The position numbers and the translations under genes are program-made. Of a stretch of DNA of 64,000 nt, positions 34,379-43,889 are shown piece after piece. Under the pieces are notes generated by a model. The model had not been told where the DNA came from and ran no database searches. It was given only the letters and a program-made list of their open reading frames with translations. The first letter of the stretch is position 1. The number at the start of each line of letters is the position of its first letter. Source of the DNA: Pseudomonas sp. Ant30-3 (GTDB lineage Bacteria > Pseudomonadota > Gammaproteobacteria > Pseudomonadales > Pseudomonadaceae); the NCBI RefSeq assembly GCF_000690905.1, contig NZ_JMCL01000031.1, forward strand, positions 1 through 64,000. Reading direction: 5' to 3'.

Positions 34379-35224
34379 TTAGTTCGAAGCCTGGCTGCGC
34401 CGGGACGCAGGCAGCAATTTGGCAATCGATGATCCGGCACTGGCAGTGTGCTGGCCGAAATCGGCGTTATAAGTGGCGATGATTTCGCCAGCGATGGAGA
34501 CGGCGATTTCCACAGGCAGCTTGCCTTTGACTTCGCCGATGCCCATCGGGCAGCGCATGCGTTGCAGCACGCTGCTGTCAAAACCGCGATCACGCAGACG
34601 ATGTTCGAACTTCATCCGTTTGGTCTTCGAGCCGATCAGGCCGAAGTAGGCGAAGTCGTTGCGCTTGAGGATCGCGGCGGTGAGTTCCAGGTCGAGCTGA
34701 TGATTGTGCGTCATGACGATGCAATAGCTGCCAGCGGGCAAATCATCAATTTCATCCACCGGTTCTTCGCTGACGATTTTGCGCACGCCGTGGGGGATGT
34801 GTTCGGGGAATTCGGCATCCCGCGAGTCGATCCAGCGCACGCGGCAAGGCAGGCTGGCGAGCAACGGCACCAGTGCGCGCCCGACATGGCCGGCGCCGAA
34901 TACGGCGATCTGCGCCTGCACCTGACCCATCGGTTCAAACAGTAAAACGGTCACGCCGCCGCAGCACTGGCCGAGGCTGGCGCCGAGGCTGAAGCGCTCA
35001 AGATGCGTGTCCTGTTTACCGCTGGCGAGCATCTCGCGGCCGATCTGCATGGCTTTGAACTCCAGGTGCCCGCCACCGATGGTGTCGAAGCTCTGGTTAG
35101 CGCTGATGACCATTTTCGAACCGGCATTGCGCGGCGTCGAGCCGAGCTCTTCGATGATGGTCACCAACACGCACGGTTCGCCGCGATTTTGCAGGTTAGC
35201 GAGGGCGTCGATCCAGTTGTACAT
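34379..35224 (-). CDS. xdhC: Xanthine dehydrogenase accessory protein XdhC
   Basis: XdhC binds molybdenum cofactor, helps its sulfuration and inserts it into the XdhB subunit; it is not part of the finished enzyme. The 281-aa protein shows the conserved TIIEELGSTPRNAGSKMVI start and DTIGGGHLEFKA. A Rossmann-like motif follows (IAVFGAGHVGRALVPLL) and GLIGSKTKRMKF lies in the C-terminal half. ATG 35224. It is separated from xdhB by 141 bp containing a REP pair, and lies 22 bp before guaD. Confidence 0.94.
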   Translation of the reverse strand: MYNWIDALANLQNRGEPCVLVTIIEELGSTPRNAGSKMVISANQSFDTIGGGHLEFKAMQIGREMLASGKQDTHLERFSLGASLGQCCGGVTVLLFEPMGQVQAQIAVFGAGHVGRALVPLLASLPCRVRWIDSRDAEFPEHIPHGVRKIVSEEPVDEIDDLPAGSYCIVMTHNHQLDLELTAAILKRNDFAYFGLIGSKTKRMKFEHRLRDRGFDSSVLQRMRCPMGIGEVKGKLPVEIAVSIAGEIIATYNADFGQHTASAGSSIAKLLPASRRSQASN

Positions 35225-35261
35225 GTTTCACCTCGACATCTGTGTTGTCTGTTCGAGCCTC

Positions 35262-35350
35262 TTCGCGAGCAAGCCAGCTCTTACAAAGTTTGCGTCGCCC
35301 GCATAAACGCGAATCACCGCCTATCTGTAGGAGCCGGCTTGCTGGCAATC
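35262..35350. repeat. REP-type inverted pair between xdhB and xdhC
   Basis: TTCGCGAGCAAGCCAGCTCT and TGTAGGAGCCGGCTTGCTGG form imperfect facing arms. Placed inside the xdh gene series, it could alter the relative amounts of xdhAB and xdhC-guaD message. Confidence 0.75.
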
Positions 35351-35365
35351 CAGCCGCCTCGGTCC

Positions 35366-37765
35366 CTAGAGCGAAGCCAGCTCAACTTCAGCCTCAACAG
35401 CCTTCGCCACCTTTAACTGGCGCATCTGCTCACAGCCCCATAACACCCGCTCCGGCGTCGCCGGCGCGTCGATTTTCGGTTGATGTTTGTAATCGCCCAG
35501 GCTCGCCACGGCGTCCTTGATCGCGCACCACGCGGCGATGCCGAGCATGAACGGCGGCTCGCCGACGGCCTTGGAATGGAACACCGTGTCTTCCGGGTTC
35601 TTGCGGTTTTCGACCAGCTTCACGCGCAGGTCCAGCGGCATGTCCGCCACGGCCGGGACTTTGTAGCTGGCCGGGCCATTGGTCATCAGCTTGCCCTTGT
35701 TGTTCCAGACCAGCTCTTCCATGGTCAGCCAGCCCGCGCCCTGAATGTAGCCACCCTCGACCTGGCCGATGTCGATGGCCGGGTTCAGCGAGTCACCGAC
35801 GTCATGCAGAATGTCGGTGCGCAGCATCTTGTATTCGCCGGTCAGGGTGTCGACGATGACCTCGGCGCACGCGGCACCAAATGCGTAGTAATAAAACGGC
35901 CGGCCGCGCGCCTGGCTGCGGTCGTAGAAAATTTTCGGGGTCTTGTAAAAGCCGGTACTCGACAGCGACACCTGGGCGAAATACGCCTGCTGGATCAACG
36001 CTTCGAAGGTCAGGATGTGATCGCGCACACGCACATGACCGTTGTGGAACTCCACGTCCTCTTCGCTGACTTTGTATTGCCGCGCAGCAAATTCGACCAG
36101 GCGTTTCTTGATGATTTCTGCCGCATTCTGCGCCGCTTTCCCGTTCAGGTCGGCACCGCTGGAAGCTGCCGTCGGCGAAGTATTTGGCACCTTGTCAGTG
36201 TTTGTCGCGGTGATCTGCACGCGGTCCATTTCTACCTGGAACACTTCGGCCACAACCTGCGCGACCTTGGTGTTCAACCCTTGGCCCATTTCGGTGCCGC
36301 CGTGGTTCAGGTGGATGCTGCCGTCGGTGTAGACGTGGATCAGCGCGCCGGCCTGATTGAGAAAACTCGCGGTAAAGGAAATACCGAATTTGACCGGCGT
36401 CAGCGCCAGGCCTTTTTTCAGGATCGGGCTGTTGGCGTTATAGCGACGAATCGCTTCGCGGCGCTCGGCGTACTGGCTGCTTTCTTCCAGCTCGGCGGTC
36501 ATTTCCTCGAGCATGTTGTGCTCGACGGTCTGGTAGTAATGGGTGACGTTGCGTTCGGTTTTACCGTAGTAGTTGGCCTTGCGCACGGCCAGCGGATCGA
36601 GTGCCAGGTGACGGGCAATCGAGTCCATCACTTCTTCGATCGCGACCATCCCTTGCGGGCCGCCGAAACCACGGTAGGCGGTGTTCGACGCGGTGTTGGT
36701 CTTGCAGCGGTGACCGTTGATGGTCGCATCGCCCAGGTAATACGAGTTGTCGGCATGGAACATCGCCCGGTCCACGATCGACGCGGAGAGGTCCGGCGAG
36801 CAGCCGCAGTTGCCAGCCAGCTCCAGCGCGATGCCGTGCAGACGCCCGGTGCTGTCGAAGCCGACATCGTACTCAACGTAAAACGGGTGACGCTTGCCGG
36901 TCATCAACATGTCTTCGACGCGCGGCAGGCGCATCTTGGTCGGCTGGCCGGTGAGGTGCGCGATCACCGCGCACAGGCACGCCGGGCTCGCGGCCTGGGT
37001 TTCCTTGCCACCAAAACCACCGCCCATGCGGCGCATGTCGACGACGATCTTGTTCATCGACACGTCAAGCACTTCGGCGACTAGCTTCTGCACCTCGGTT
37101 GGGTTTTGCGTCGAGCAGTAGACGATCATCCCGCCATCTTCGGTCGGCATCACCGAAGAGATCTGGGTTTCGAGGTAGAAGTGTTCCTGGCCGCCAATGT
37201 GCAGCGTGCCCTGAATACGGTGCTCGGCGGTCGCCAGCGCGCCGGCCGAATCGCCGCGCTGATGCGTGTGGCTGTCGAGCACGAAGTGACGTTTGCGCAG
37301 GGCTTCGACCACGTCCAGCACCGGCTCCAGATCTTCGTATTCGATGATCGCCGCCATCGCTGCTTTGCGTGCGGTTTCCAGGTCTTTGGCGGCCACCGCG
37401 AGTACCGGTTGACCAACAAATTGCACATCGTCTATCGCCAGCAACGGATCGCCTGGAAGCAGCGGCCCGATGTCTTTCAGGCCAGGCACGTCTTCGTGGG
37501 TAATGGCAATGCGCACACCTTCGAAGGCATAGCAGGGCTTGGTGTCGATGCTGATGATTTTCGCGTGGGCGCGGTCCGACAGGCGAGCGTACACGTGCAG
37601 CTGGTTGGGAAATTCCAGGCGGTCGTCGATGTACTGCGCTTCACCGGACACATGCTTGGCGGCGCTGTCGTGCTTGACGCTACGGCCGACGCCGCTGGTC
37701 AAATCCTTGGCGAACAGTTCAGCCAGTTCAGCCTGAGTCTTCTCTACAGCGTGATGATTAGACAT
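35366..37765 (-). CDS. xdhB: Xanthine dehydrogenase, molybdenum-binding subunit
   Basis: XdhB carries the molybdopterin site that hydroxylates hypoxanthine and xanthine to urate. The 799-aa protein matches the large-subunit family: the hammerhead domain with SGEAQYIDDR (about 40-50), then the cofactor motifs RMGGGFGGKETQ (about 245-256) and AYRGFGGPQGM. The catalytic Glu motif AVGEPPFMLG lies near the end. ATG 37765 overlaps the end of xdhA by 8 bp, indicating translational coupling of the two subunits. A REP pair follows its stop before xdhC. Confidence 0.96.
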   Translation of the reverse strand: MSNHHAVEKTQAELAELFAKDLTSGVGRSVKHDSAAKHVSGEAQYIDDRLEFPNQLHVYARLSDRAHAKIISIDTKPCYAFEGVRIAITHEDVPGLKDIGPLLPGDPLLAIDDVQFVGQPVLAVAAKDLETARKAAMAAIIEYEDLEPVLDVVEALRKRHFVLDSHTHQRGDSAGALATAEHRIQGTLHIGGQEHFYLETQISSVMPTEDGGMIVYCSTQNPTEVQKLVAEVLDVSMNKIVVDMRRMGGGFGGKETQAASPACLCAVIAHLTGQPTKMRLPRVEDMLMTGKRHPFYVEYDVGFDSTGRLHGIALELAGNCGCSPDLSASIVDRAMFHADNSYYLGDATINGHRCKTNTASNTAYRGFGGPQGMVAIEEVMDSIARHLALDPLAVRKANYYGKTERNVTHYYQTVEHNMLEEMTAELEESSQYAERREAIRRYNANSPILKKGLALTPVKFGISFTASFLNQAGALIHVYTDGSIHLNHGGTEMGQGLNTKVAQVVAEVFQVEMDRVQITATNTDKVPNTSPTAASSGADLNGKAAQNAAEIIKKRLVEFAARQYKVSEEDVEFHNGHVRVRDHILTFEALIQQAYFAQVSLSSTGFYKTPKIFYDRSQARGRPFYYYAFGAACAEVIVDTLTGEYKMLRTDILHDVGDSLNPAIDIGQVEGGYIQGAGWLTMEELVWNNKGKLMTNGPASYKVPAVADMPLDLRVKLVENRKNPEDTVFHSKAVGEPPFMLGIAAWCAIKDAVASLGDYKHQPKIDAPATPERVLWGCEQMRQLKVAKAVEAEVELASL

Positions 37766-39212
37766 AAGCGGTCACCCGAGTCTCGATGTGCGGTGTTTGC
37801 AGTTCGATGAAGTATTTACGCAGCAGATTCTGCGCGCCCAGCAGGCGATATTCCTTGCTGGCGCGGAAGTCCGAGAGCGGCGTGAAATCTTCGGCGAGGG
37901 CGGCGCAGGCGCGTTCGATAGTGGCGCTGTTGAAGGGCGCACCGATCAGAACGGCTTCGCAATTGGCCGCGCGTTTCGGGATCGCAGCCATGCCGCCAAA
38001 AGCCACGCGGGCGTCGGCAATCACGCCAGTGTCGACACGCAGATTGAAGGCGGCGCAGACCGCGGAAATATCATCGTCAAGACGCTTGGAAACCTTGTAG
38101 GCGCGGAACAGTTGTTCGGCACTGGCACGCGGCACGATGATCTTTTCGATGAACTCGCTTTCCTGCCGAGCGGTAACGCGGTAATCGATGAAGTAATCTT
38201 CCAGCGCCAGGGTGCGGCGGGTTTCGCCTTTGCACAGAACGATCTGCGCACCCAGCGCGATCAGCAGCGGCGGTGAATCACCGATCGGCGAGGCGTTGCC
38301 GATGTTGCCGCCCAAGGTGCCCTGGTTGCGGATCTGCAACGAGGCAAAGCGCTGCAGCAATTCGCCGAAGTCCGGGTACTCGTTCTTCAAGGCTTCGTAG
38401 CAGTCGGAGAGGGCGGTCGCGGCGCCGATTTCCAGGCGATCGGCGAAGCGTTCGATGCGCTTCATTTCGGCCACGTTGCCGACGTAGATCATCACCGGCA
38501 AGGTGCGGTGAAACTGGGTGACTTCCAGCGCCAGGTCGGTGCCGCCGGCCAGCAAACGTGCTTGCGGGTAAGCGTCGTAGAGGTCGGCCAGGTCGGCCAC
38601 GGTCAGCGGCACCAGGCAACGCTTGTCGCCACTGTTGAGTTCGCCGATGTCGGTGGGGGCGATGGCTTTCAGGCGCACGATGGTGTCCGCTTCGCGGGCA
38701 TCGAACTGATCGGGCTGCTTGGCGCAGCAGGATTGCTCGGCCGCTTCCAGAATCGGTCGGTAGCCGGTGCAGCGGCAGAGGTTGCCGGCGAGGGCTTCGT
38801 GGGCTTTGTGGGAATCCGGCTGCTCACTGTTCTTCTGCAACGCAAACAGCGACATGACGAAGCCCGGGGTGCAGAAACCGCATTGCGAACCGTGGCACTC
38901 GACCATGGCTTTTTGCACGCTGTGCAGTTCGCCCTGGTGCTTGAGGTCTTCGACGCTGATCAGTTGTTTGCCGTGCAACGACGAGACGAACGTCAGGCAC
39001 GAGTTGAGGCTGCGATAGCGAATATGTTCGCGGCCATTGTCATCCGTCTGCAGTTCGCCGACGACCACGGTGCACGCGCCGCAGTCACCGCTGGCGCAGC
39101 CTTCTTTAGTGCCGGGTTTGCCCACATGTTCGCGCAGATAATTGAGCACGGTCAGGTTTGGGTCCAGGGCGTGCTCGCTACGGAGTTCCTGGTTAAGTAA
39201 AAACTGGATCAC
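37758..39212 (-). CDS. xdhA: Xanthine dehydrogenase, FeS/FAD subunit
   Basis: XdhA carries electrons from the Mo centre of XdhB through two [2Fe-2S] clusters and FAD to NAD+. The 484-aa protein begins with a plant-type [2Fe-2S] domain (CASGDCGACTVVVGE, about 39-53). The helical second-cluster domain follows (GSQCGFCTPGFVMS and GNLCRCTGYRPILEA). From about residue 190 comes the FAD-binding domain (ARLLAGGTDLALEVTQ and GGNIGNASPIGDSPP). The start is GTG 39212. It is the first gene of the xdh series, and the paired TGAC-N6-GTCA palindromes lie 60-95 bp upstream. Confidence 0.96.
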   Translation of the reverse strand: MIQFLLNQELRSEHALDPNLTVLNYLREHVGKPGTKEGCASGDCGACTVVVGELQTDDNGREHIRYRSLNSCLTFVSSLHGKQLISVEDLKHQGELHSVQKAMVECHGSQCGFCTPGFVMSLFALQKNSEQPDSHKAHEALAGNLCRCTGYRPILEAAEQSCCAKQPDQFDAREADTIVRLKAIAPTDIGELNSGDKRCLVPLTVADLADLYDAYPQARLLAGGTDLALEVTQFHRTLPVMIYVGNVAEMKRIERFADRLEIGAATALSDCYEALKNEYPDFGELLQRFASLQIRNQGTLGGNIGNASPIGDSPPLLIALGAQIVLCKGETRRTLALEDYFIDYRVTARQESEFIEKIIVPRASAEQLFRAYKVSKRLDDDISAVCAAFNLRVDTGVIADARVAFGGMAAIPKRAANCEAVLIGAPFNSATIERACAALAEDFTPLSDFRASKEYRLLGAQNLLRKYFIELQTPHIETRVTAYV

Positions 39213-39270
39213 GGAAGGCCTCGCAGACTCATTATTGTTGTTAACCGACGTGGACCGAATTTATCAGGTC

Positions 39271-39307
39271 TGACTTTGTGGTCAATGATTTTCTGACTTA
39301 AAGGTCA
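39271..39307. promoter_or_regulatory. Paired operator TGAC-N6-GTCA in the xdhA-gntR gap
   Basis: TGACTTTGTGGTCA (39271-39284) and TGACTTAAAGGTCA (39294-39307) are two 14-bp palindromes with the same half-sites, starting 23 bp apart (about two helical turns). They stand between divergent xdhA (start 39212) and a GntR gene (start 39481). They are the best candidate binding sites for that regulator. Confidence 0.65.
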
Positions 39308-39480
39308 GGAAAGCTCATTTTGTCGATCAACAACGTGTTACTTCATTATTGACCCTCACGGGATACCCTGCTTTTTTTGCGGGAATCATGCCAAAACCGC
39401 CGAGTGGGCACTCCGCCACGACCCTTCACTTGCGCTACACTGCGCCGCTTGTGAAGACCAAAGAGTTTGAAGGGACAACC

Positions 39481-40140
39481 ATGACGTTCAAGGCGCCGGA
39501 CAGCCTCGCCGAGCAAATCGCCCACCACCTCGCCGAGCGCATCATTCGTGGCGAAATGAAGCCCGGTGAGCGCATTCAGGAACAGAAGGTCACGCTGGCA
39601 CTCAACGTCAGCCGCGGATCGGTCCGCGAAGCCTTGCTGATCCTCGAACGCCGCCACTTGATCGCGATTCTGCCGCGCCGTGGCGCCCACGTGACCGAAC
39701 TCACCGTGCACAAGGTGCAGAGCCTGTGCACGCTGATGAGCGAGTTGTACATTCTGCTCGGCAACGCCGTCGCCAAAGGCTGGCAGGTTCAGGCCGACAT
39801 GGCGCCGTTCGTGCAGATTCAGCAGCGTCTGGCGGCCAGTTGCGAGCGTCAGGACATCCGCACTTTTGTCGACGACAGCTTCAGCGTGATGCGCGCGGCT
39901 TACCCGTTCGCCAACAATCCATACTTGCAGGAAACTGTCGAGAATCTCCAACCGGCCATGAGCCGCGCGTATTTCCTTGCCCTCGACCAGCGCAAGGCGT
40001 CGATGAGCGAATTCCTCGAGCTGTTCGAACGCTTGCTCGCGGCCGTGCTCGCTCGCGACTTTCCACTGATCCGCGAAGTGCTGACGGCCTATGCCCAGCG
40101 CAGCAGCGATCTGGTGGTTTCCGCCCTGGCGGACGCTTAA
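39481..40140 (+). CDS. GntR-family regulator divergent from xdhA
   Basis: This 219-aa protein has a GntR winged helix (about 5-70: SLAEQIAHHLAERIIRGEMKPGER as separate helices, then VSRGSVREALLILERR). A helical C-terminal domain (about 80-215) resembles FCD. ATG 39481 is preceded by AAGGGAC; the upstream extension lies in the promoter region. It is divergent from xdhA across 268 bp with two identical-half-site palindromes, so a repressor of xanthine dehydrogenase is the natural reading. Its stop is 2 bp before the smc start, so it may also influence smc translation. Confidence 0.87.
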   Translation: MTFKAPDSLAEQIAHHLAERIIRGEMKPGERIQEQKVTLALNVSRGSVREALLILERRHLIAILPRRGAHVTELTVHKVQSLCTLMSELYILLGNAVAKGWQVQADMAPFVQIQQRLAASCERQDIRTFVDDSFSVMRAAYPFANNPYLQETVENLQPAMSRAYFLALDQRKASMSEFLELFERLLAAVLARDFPLIREVLTAYAQRSSDLVVSALADA

Positions 40141-40142
40141 GG

Positions 40143-43100
40143 GTGCGGCTGAAGTGCATCAAGCTGGCGGGATTCAAGTCCTTCGTCGACCCGACCACGG
40201 TGAACTTCCCCAGTAACATGGCCGCAGTAGTCGGACCCAATGGTTGCGGCAAGTCGAACATTATCGACGCCGTGCGTTGGGTAATGGGTGAGAGCTCGGC
40301 AAAAAATCTGCGCGGCGAGTCGATGACCGACGTCATCTTCAACGGCTCGACCAGTCGCAAACCGGTGAGTCAGGCCAGCATCGAGCTGGTGTTCGACAAC
40401 TCCGACGGCACCCTGCTCGGCGAGTACGCCGCCTATGCGGAAATTTCCATTCGCCGCAAGGTGACCCGCGACAGCCAGACCACTTACTACCTCAACGGCA
40501 CCAAATGCCGACGTCGTGATATTACCGACATTTTTCTGGGTACAGGCCTGGGCCCGCGCAGCTATTCGATCATCGAGCAGGGGATGATCTCCAAGCTGAT
40601 CGAGTCCAAGCCCGAAGACTTGCGCAATTTCATCGAAGAAGCCGCCGGCATATCCAAATACAAGGAGCGCCGGCGCGAGACTGAAAACCGCATCCGCCGC
40701 ACCCACGAAAACCTCGCCCGCCTGACTGACCTGCGCGAAGAGCTGGAGCGTCAGCTTGAACGCTTGCACCGGCAGGCCGAGGCGGCAAAGAAATATCAGG
40801 AATACAAAGGCGAGGAGCGGCAACTCAAGGCTCAATTGTCCGCCTTGCGCTGGCAGGCGCTGAATGAGCAGGTCGGGCAGCGCGAAGCGGTGATCGGCAC
40901 CCAGGAAGTCAGTTTCGAAGCCTTGGTCGCCGAGCAGCGCAATGCCGATGCGAGCATCGAACGCTTGCGTGACGGCCATCACGACCTCTCCGAGCGCTTC
41001 AATCTGGTGCAGGGCCGATTCTATTCGGTCGGCGGTGACATCGCGCGGGTCGAGCAGAGCATTCAGCATGGTCAGCAACGTTTACGGCAATTGCAGGATG
41101 ACCTTAAAGAAGCCGAGCGCGCGCGCATGGAAACCGAATCGCATCTGGGCCATGACCGCACGTTGCTGCTGACCCTCGGCGAAGAGCTCGACATGCTCAC
41201 GCCCGAGCAGGAAGTCACCAGTGCCGCCGCTGAAGAAGCCGCTGCCGCGCTGGAAGAATCCGAAACCACCATGCACGCGTGGCAGGAACAGTGGGACGCC
41301 TTCAACCTGTCGTCTGCCGAGCCGCGGCGTCAGTCCGAGGTTCAGCAGTCGCGCATTCAGCAGCTGGAAACCAGCATGGAGCGTCTGGCGGATCGCCAGA
41401 AGCGCCTCGGCGAAGAGCGGGCGTTGCTTTCGGCCGATCCGGAAGATGCGGCGATCATGGAAATCAGCGAGCAGTTGGCGGCCTCCGAAGCCACGCTTGA
41501 AGATTTGCAGGCCAGTGAAGAAGCGCAGGTCGAACGCCTCGAGCAGTTGCGTCAGGAGTTGCAGCAAGCGCTGACCGCGCAGCAGCAGGCCCAAGGCGAT
41601 TTGCAACGTCTGAACGGGCGTCTCGCTTCACTTGAAGCCTTGCAGCAAGCCGCGCTCGACCCAGGCACTGGAACGGCAGAATGGTTGCGAGAACAGCAAC
41701 TGTTGGATCGCCCGCGTCTGGCCGAAGATTTGAAGGTCGAAGCCGGATGGGAGCTGGCGGTGGAAACCGTGCTCGGCGCCGACCTGCAAGCGGTGCTGGT
41801 CGATGACGTTGGAGACTATGATCTGGCCGGTTTTTCCCAGGGTGATCTGCGTCTGGTGAGCCCGGCCAGCGATGGCGTGCGGGTGCCTGGCACTTTGCTC
41901 GACAAGGTCGAGGCGAACATTGATCTGTCGCCATGGCTGGCACACGTCAAACCGGTCGACAGCCTCGAACAGGCGTTGGCCCTGCGCGGTCAGTTGTCGG
42001 CCGGGCAAAGCCTGATCAGCCGCGACGGTTACTGGGTTGGTCGGCACTTTTTACGCGTGCGTCGCGCCAGTGAAGCGGAAAGCGGCGTGCTGGCGCGCGG
42101 CCAGGAAATTCAGGACCTGAGCCTTGAGCGTGAAGAGCGCGAAGCCACGGTCGACACCCTGGAAACGCAGCTGCAAAATCTGCGCGCGCAGCAGCGTCAG
42201 CAGGAAAACGGCCGCGAACATTTGCGCCGTCTGCTGCAAGACGAAGCGCGTCAGCAGGGCGAATTGAAAGCGCAGTTGTCCGCTGGCAAAGCCAAGGCCG
42301 AACAACTGACCTTGCGCCGCACTCGTCTCGACGAAGAGCTCACCGAGCTGGCCGAACAGCGCGCGCTGGAGCACGAAAGTGTCGGCGAAGCACGCCTGCA
42401 ATTGCAGGATGCCCTCGACGCCATGGCGCTCGATACCGAACAGCGCGAATTATTATTGGCCCAGCGCGACAGCCTGCGCGAGCGCCTCGATCGCGTGCGT
42501 CAGGAAGCCCGACAGCACAAGGATCACGCGCATCAACTGGCGGTGCGTCTGGGCTCGCTCAAGGCGCAGCATGACTCGACGCGCCAGGCTCTTGAGCGGC
42601 TGGAGATGCAGTCCGAGCGCCTGACTGAAAAGCGCGAGCAACTGAGCCTCAATCTGGAGGAGGGCGAGGCACCGCTGGAAGAGTTGCGCCTCAAACTCGA
42701 AGAGCTGCTCGACAAGCGCATGACCGTCGACGAGGAACTCAAGACCGCGCAGATCGCCATGGAAGACGCCGACCGCGAACTGCGCGACGCCGAAAAACGC
42801 CGTAGCCAGGCCGAACAGCAATCGCAGCTGATCCGTGGCCAGATGGAAACGCAGCGCATGGAATGGCAAGCCCTGACCGTGCGCCGCAAGACTCTGCAGG
42901 ACCAGTTGCTGGAAGACGGCTACGACCTTCACGGCGTGCTCGCCACGTTGACCGCCGAGGCCAACGAGAAAGACGCCGAAGAAGAGCTCGAACGCATCGC
43001 CGCGCGCATTCAGCGACTGGGCGCGATCAACCTCGCAGCCATCGACGAGTATCAGCAACAATCCGAGCGTAAACGTTATCTGGACGCTCAGAACGACGAT

Positions 43101-43631
43101 CTGGTGGAAGCGCTTGATACGCTGGAAAACGTGATTCGCAAGATCGACAAGGAAACCCGTAACCGTTTCAAAGATACCTTTGATCAGATCAACAGCGGTT
43201 TACAGGCGCTTTTCCCAAAAGTTTTCGGTGGTGGCAGCGCGTATTTGGAACTGACGGGCGAAGATCTACTCGATACAGGGGTGACGATCATGGCGCGACC
43301 GCCCGGAAAGAAGAACAGCACCATCCATCTCCTGTCCGGCGGTGAAAAAGCCTTGACCGCGCTGGCGCTGGTTTTTGCGATTTTCAAGTTGAATCCGGCG
43401 CCGTTCTGCATGCTCGATGAGGTTGACGCGCCACTAGATGACGCTAACGTCGGACGCTACGCCCGGCTGGTCAAAGAGATGTCGCAGACGGTGCAGTTCA
43501 TCTATATCACCCACAACAAGATCGCCATGGAAATGGCTGATCAATTGATGGGGGTGACGATGCATGAGCCAGGTTGTTCGAGACTGGTGGCAGTGGATGT
43601 CGAGGAAGCGATGGCGATGGTGGATGCCTAG
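40143..43631 (+). CDS. smc: Chromosome partition protein SMC
   Basis: SMC is the ATPase of the bacterial condensin that organises and segregates the chromosome. The 1162-aa protein has the Walker A head GPNGCGKSN (about 31-39) and a first coiled coil (about 165-500). The hinge (around 510-650) precedes a second coiled coil (about 660-1000). The C-terminal head has signature LSGGEK (1064-1069) and Walker B with D1092-E1093 in FCMLDEVDAPLDD. The start is GTG 40143, giving the canonical MRLKCIKLAGFKSF. It begins 2 bp after the GntR stop with no separate Shine-Dalgarno spacing, so reinitiation is likely. zipA follows after 258 bp. Confidence 0.96.
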   Translation: MRLKCIKLAGFKSFVDPTTVNFPSNMAAVVGPNGCGKSNIIDAVRWVMGESSAKNLRGESMTDVIFNGSTSRKPVSQASIELVFDNSDGTLLGEYAAYAEISIRRKVTRDSQTTYYLNGTKCRRRDITDIFLGTGLGPRSYSIIEQGMISKLIESKPEDLRNFIEEAAGISKYKERRRETENRIRRTHENLARLTDLREELERQLERLHRQAEAAKKYQEYKGEERQLKAQLSALRWQALNEQVGQREAVIGTQEVSFEALVAEQRNADASIERLRDGHHDLSERFNLVQGRFYSVGGDIARVEQSIQHGQQRLRQLQDDLKEAERARMETESHLGHDRTLLLTLGEELDMLTPEQEVTSAAAEEAAAALEESETTMHAWQEQWDAFNLSSAEPRRQSEVQQSRIQQLETSMERLADRQKRLGEERALLSADPEDAAIMEISEQLAASEATLEDLQASEEAQVERLEQLRQELQQALTAQQQAQGDLQRLNGRLASLEALQQAALDPGTGTAEWLREQQLLDRPRLAEDLKVEAGWELAVETVLGADLQAVLVDDVGDYDLAGFSQGDLRLVSPASDGVRVPGTLLDKVEANIDLSPWLAHVKPVDSLEQALALRGQLSAGQSLISRDGYWVGRHFLRVRRASEAESGVLARGQEIQDLSLEREEREATVDTLETQLQNLRAQQRQQENGREHLRRLLQDEARQQGELKAQLSAGKAKAEQLTLRRTRLDEELTELAEQRALEHESVGEARLQLQDALDAMALDTEQRELLLAQRDSLRERLDRVRQEARQHKDHAHQLAVRLGSLKAQHDSTRQALERLEMQSERLTEKREQLSLNLEEGEAPLEELRLKLEELLDKRMTVDEELKTAQIAMEDADRELRDAEKRRSQAEQQSQLIRGQMETQRMEWQALTVRRKTLQDQLLEDGYDLHGVLATLTAEANEKDAEEELERIAARIQRLGAINLAAIDEYQQQSERKRYLDAQNDDLVEALDTLENVIRKIDKETRNRFKDTFDQINSGLQALFPKVFGGGSAYLELTGEDLLDTGVTIMARPPGKKNSTIHLLSGGEKALTALALVFAIFKLNPAPFCMLDEVDAPLDDANVGRYARLVKEMSQTVQFIYITHNKIAMEMADQLMGVTMHEPGCSRLVAVDVEEAMAMVDA

Positions 43632-43889
43632 GAATTCGCTTGTAGGGTAAGTATTTTTAGTCTGTAGGACTTTTTTACCGTCCTTTACTTGCTGGCCAAT
43701 CGACATAATCGTCGAAGCTGTTGAGACAGACGGTGTAAAGTTGCCTTTGGTCGTGCTAGTTTAATGTCAATTTTTCGTATACGTGGGCAAAACGCCTGTC
43801 AGAACATAGAGTTGGCGCCACGTTTTAAAGCGGTTTGCGAGTTGTAAACCCCTTATTTTTCAGCATTTTTTATAGAGGCACGGGATTAC

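Noticed and set aside
35480..37084. 534-codon open frame on the plus strand opposite xdhB
   Set aside because: Shadow of the molybdenum subunit gene; no motif and no plausible ribosome site.
39726..40142. Extension of smc upstream to 39726
   Set aside because: These 139 codons are an out-of-frame reading of the GntR gene; the conserved SMC N-terminus starts at GTG 40143.
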